Assembly: GCA_017437165.1 (NCBI GenBank)
Contig: JAFSBS010000082.1
Location: forward strand, 1-8,663
Direction of reading: 5' to 3'
DNA: 8,663 bases
Source of the DNA: Clostridia bacterium
GTDB lineage: Bacteria; Bacillota; Clostridia; Oscillospirales; Acutalibacteraceae
The position numbers were made by a program, and so were the translations under genes. Shown one piece after another: positions 7,964 through 8,663 of the stretch. The notes beneath the pieces are model-generated. The model ran no database searches. It saw nothing but the letters and a program-made list of their open reading frames with translations, and was not told where the DNA came from. Positions within the stretch are counted from its first letter, which is position 1. Each line of letters begins with the position of its first letter.

Positions 7964-7990
7964 TGCACTTGTTTTTATATGACAAATGCA
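7964..7990 (-). promoter_or_regulatory. Hairpin in the pyrH leader, just before the ribosome site
   Basis: On the transcript, UGCAUUUGU (7990-7982) can pair with ACAAGUGCA (7972-7964): nine base pairs including one G-U, with a 9-base AU-rich loop. The stem ends 3 bases before AGGAG. It could tune translation or protect the 5' end. No known riboswitch or PyrR-binding pattern is recognised, and it may be chance in AT-rich DNA. Confidence 0.35.
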
Positions 7991-8009
7991 CCTAAATATC
8001 CCACATTAC

Positions 8010-8038
8010 ATTTTACTATATATAGAGAAAAAAGTAAA
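8010..8038 (-). promoter_or_regulatory. Probable sigma-A promoter of the pyrH operon
   Basis: On the minus strand, TTTACT (-35, 4 of 6 matches) at 8038-8033 is followed by a 17-base spacer and TAAAAT (-10, 5 of 6) at 8015-8010. Transcription would begin near 8003, giving a leader of about 56 bases that includes the hairpin and the ribosome site. Two further perfect TATAAT hexamers lie upstream on the same strand, at 8069-8064 and 8136-8131. Both have poor -35 partners, so they are possible extra promoters but weaker candidates. Confidence 0.5.
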
Positions 8039-8149
8039 GAGTTATTTTGTGAATTGGATGTTTATTATAAATTTACAAGTGATTGTTTTTCCATTGAAAT
8101 TCTATATACCATTCTGATACCGGACAGCATATTATACAGTAAATAAGTA

Positions 8150-8317
8150 TTGCGGCGGGCAACTTCATTGTGCCGTAAGGCACACTTCATTGCATCCACA
8201 CTTCATTTGCCTAAGGGCAACTTCGTTTTGTGTCTGCAAAATGAAGTACGGCTTAGCAGCCGTAATGAAGTCATCGTCACAAGTGCCGCTGAATGAAGTT
8301 GTGTCCTGCGGACACAA
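8150..8317. repeat. Palindromic mosaic repeat: ACTTCATT octamers alternating with small hairpins
   Basis: ACTTCATT occurs at 8162-8169, 8184-8191 and 8200-8207, with the variant ACTTCGTT at 8220-8227. The inverse AATGAAGT follows at 8240-8247, 8264-8271 and 8292-8299. Small hairpins sit between them: TTGC/GCAA (8150-8162), GTGCC/GGCAC with loop GTAA (8170-8183), TTGCC/GGCAA with loop TAAG (8207-8220), ACGGCT/AGCCGT with loop TAGC (8248-8263) and TTGTGTCC/GGACACAA with loop TGC (8299-8317). The centre is an 11-bp stem with one G-T pair, arms 8220-8230 and 8237-8247, and a 6-base loop. Inverse octamers can pair in nested fashion, giving a branched cruciform. The block is visibly richer in G and C than its flanks. 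Reading frames through it, for example 8165-8374, are translated repeat rather than genes. No transposase or target duplication is seen. Confidence 0.85.
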
Positions 8318-8320
8318 ACA

Positions 8321-8360
8321 CAAAAAGAAAGACACGATGAAAATCGTGTCTTTCTTTTTG
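8321..8360. terminator. Perfect 18-bp hairpin terminator, usable in both directions
   Basis: The arms 8321-8338 and 8343-8360 are exactly complementary over 18 bases around a GAAA loop (TTTC on the minus strand). Runs of A and T at the stem base give a T-rich 3' arm end, TTTCTTTTT, on either strand. It lies 69 bases after the stop of the minus-strand VOC gene, so it most likely ends that transcript before the pyrH operon begins. Confidence 0.8.
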
Positions 8361-8429
8361 GCAGTACGTCTCACTTTAGAACCATAGTTCAGAAGTTAAT
8401 CAACAGTTCAACAATTTGGAATTTGTTAA
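8361..8429. other. Short spacer between the VOC gene stop and the terminator
   Basis: Sixty-nine AT-rich bases forming the 3' untranslated part of the VOC transcript. I see no gene in it. AACAA and TTGTT at 8410-8427 form a weak inverted repeat that overlaps no known motif. Confidence 0.5.
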
Positions 8430-8663
8430 TTACATCGGTGTTCCCACTTCTATTAAATTACCATCCAAGTCATAGAAGCGGATGACTTGTTGTCCCCAAC
8501 TATGTGTCATAAGTCGATTAACATACTCAATATTAGGGTACAATCTTTCCAACTTTCCAATAAAGCCTTCAATATTCTTCTCTTCAAAATATAATTCAGA
8601 TGAATTGCTTTTGGAAACGATGTCTTTTCCTAAAAAGTTTTTCCATATTTTCTCGTCTTGAAG
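8430..8663 (-). CDS. VOC (glyoxalase/bleomycin-resistance/dioxygenase) superfamily protein, C-terminal 77 residues
   Basis: The last 77 codons of a gene that enters from the right edge and ends with TAA at 8432-8430. The end resembles the last beta strands of a VOC module: a helix (NIEGFIGKLERLYPN), then HSWGQQVIRFYDLDGNLIEVG. In this superfamily the motif RxxDPDGNxIEV carries the terminal glutamate metal ligand, here E72 of the visible part. VOC proteins include glyoxalase I, fosfomycin- and bleomycin-resistance proteins and many of unknown substrate; nothing here narrows it. The gene has no evident link to the pyrH operon and has its own terminator. Confidence 0.8.
   Translation of the reverse strand, partial: LQDEKIWKNFLGKDIVSKSNSSELYFEEKNIEGFIGKLERLYPNIEYVNRLMTHSWGQQVIRFYDLDGNLIEVGTPM

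Noticed and set aside
7948..7968. Longer pyrH start at GTG 7968
   Set aside because: No ribosome site lies upstream of it, the AGGAG lies between it and the ATG at 7947, and the extra seven residues are not part of the kinase fold.
7916..8146. Open frame of 76 codons on the plus strand
   Set aside because: It starts inside pyrH, crosses its promoter and leader antisense, and has no ribosome site or recognisable protein features.
8150..8317. CRISPR array
   Set aside because: The octamers are too short, change orientation at the centre, and are separated by hairpins of unequal length rather than uniform spacers.
8150..8317. Insertion sequence or transfer RNA gene
   Set aside because: There is no transposase, no terminal repeat pair with a target duplication, and the branched fold lacks anticodon-arm, T-loop and CCA-end features.
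8165..8387. Two overlapping small open frames on opposite strands (69 codons at 8165-8374 minus, 65 codons at 8190-8387 plus)
   Set aside because: Both run through the palindromic repeat and terminator stem, have no ribosome site, and mirror each other because the DNA is palindromic.

Overview
The window is an AT-rich piece of a Bacillota (Firmicutes) chromosome, most likely from a clostridial lineage. The evidence is the Gram-positive polymerase PolC and the gene order pyrH-frr-uppS-cdsA-dxr-rseP-ispG-polC. It also uses the MEP isoprenoid pathway. The genus cannot be told from the sequence.

Layout: all recognisable genes lie on the minus strand, so transcription runs from right to left. From the right edge: the C-terminal end of a VOC/glyoxalase-superfamily gene (8430-8663, cut by the edge), an 18-bp perfect terminator hairpin (8321-8360), a compact palindromic repeat built from ACTTCATT/AATGAAGT octamers alternating with small hairpins (8150-8317), and an AT-rich promoter and leader region. 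Then comes a tightly packed eight-gene operon from pyrH (start revised to 7947) to polC, which runs off the left edge. Gaps inside the operon are 5-40 bases, and ispG and polC overlap by 4 bases (ATGA).

The operon combines growth-linked functions: UMP kinase (pyrH), ribosome recycling (frr), the MEP pathway (dxr and ispG), the undecaprenyl diphosphate carrier made from its products (uppS), CDP-diacylglycerol for phospholipids (cdsA), the site-2 intramembrane protease (rseP), and the replicative polymerase. Many Firmicutes have rpsB-tsf before pyrH and proS before polC. Here pyrH has its own promoter next to an unrelated gene, and ispG abuts polC directly.

The most notable observation is in polC. 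At the place where Bacillus-type PolC carries a DEDD 3'-5' proofreading exonuclease inserted in its PHP domain, this protein has only about 18 linker residues. The PHP domain itself keeps all nine expected metal-ligand positions. This suggests a replicase without the usual proofreading domain, possibly relying on PHP or on a separate exonuclease. The second most notable feature is the tree-like palindrome at 8150-8317.
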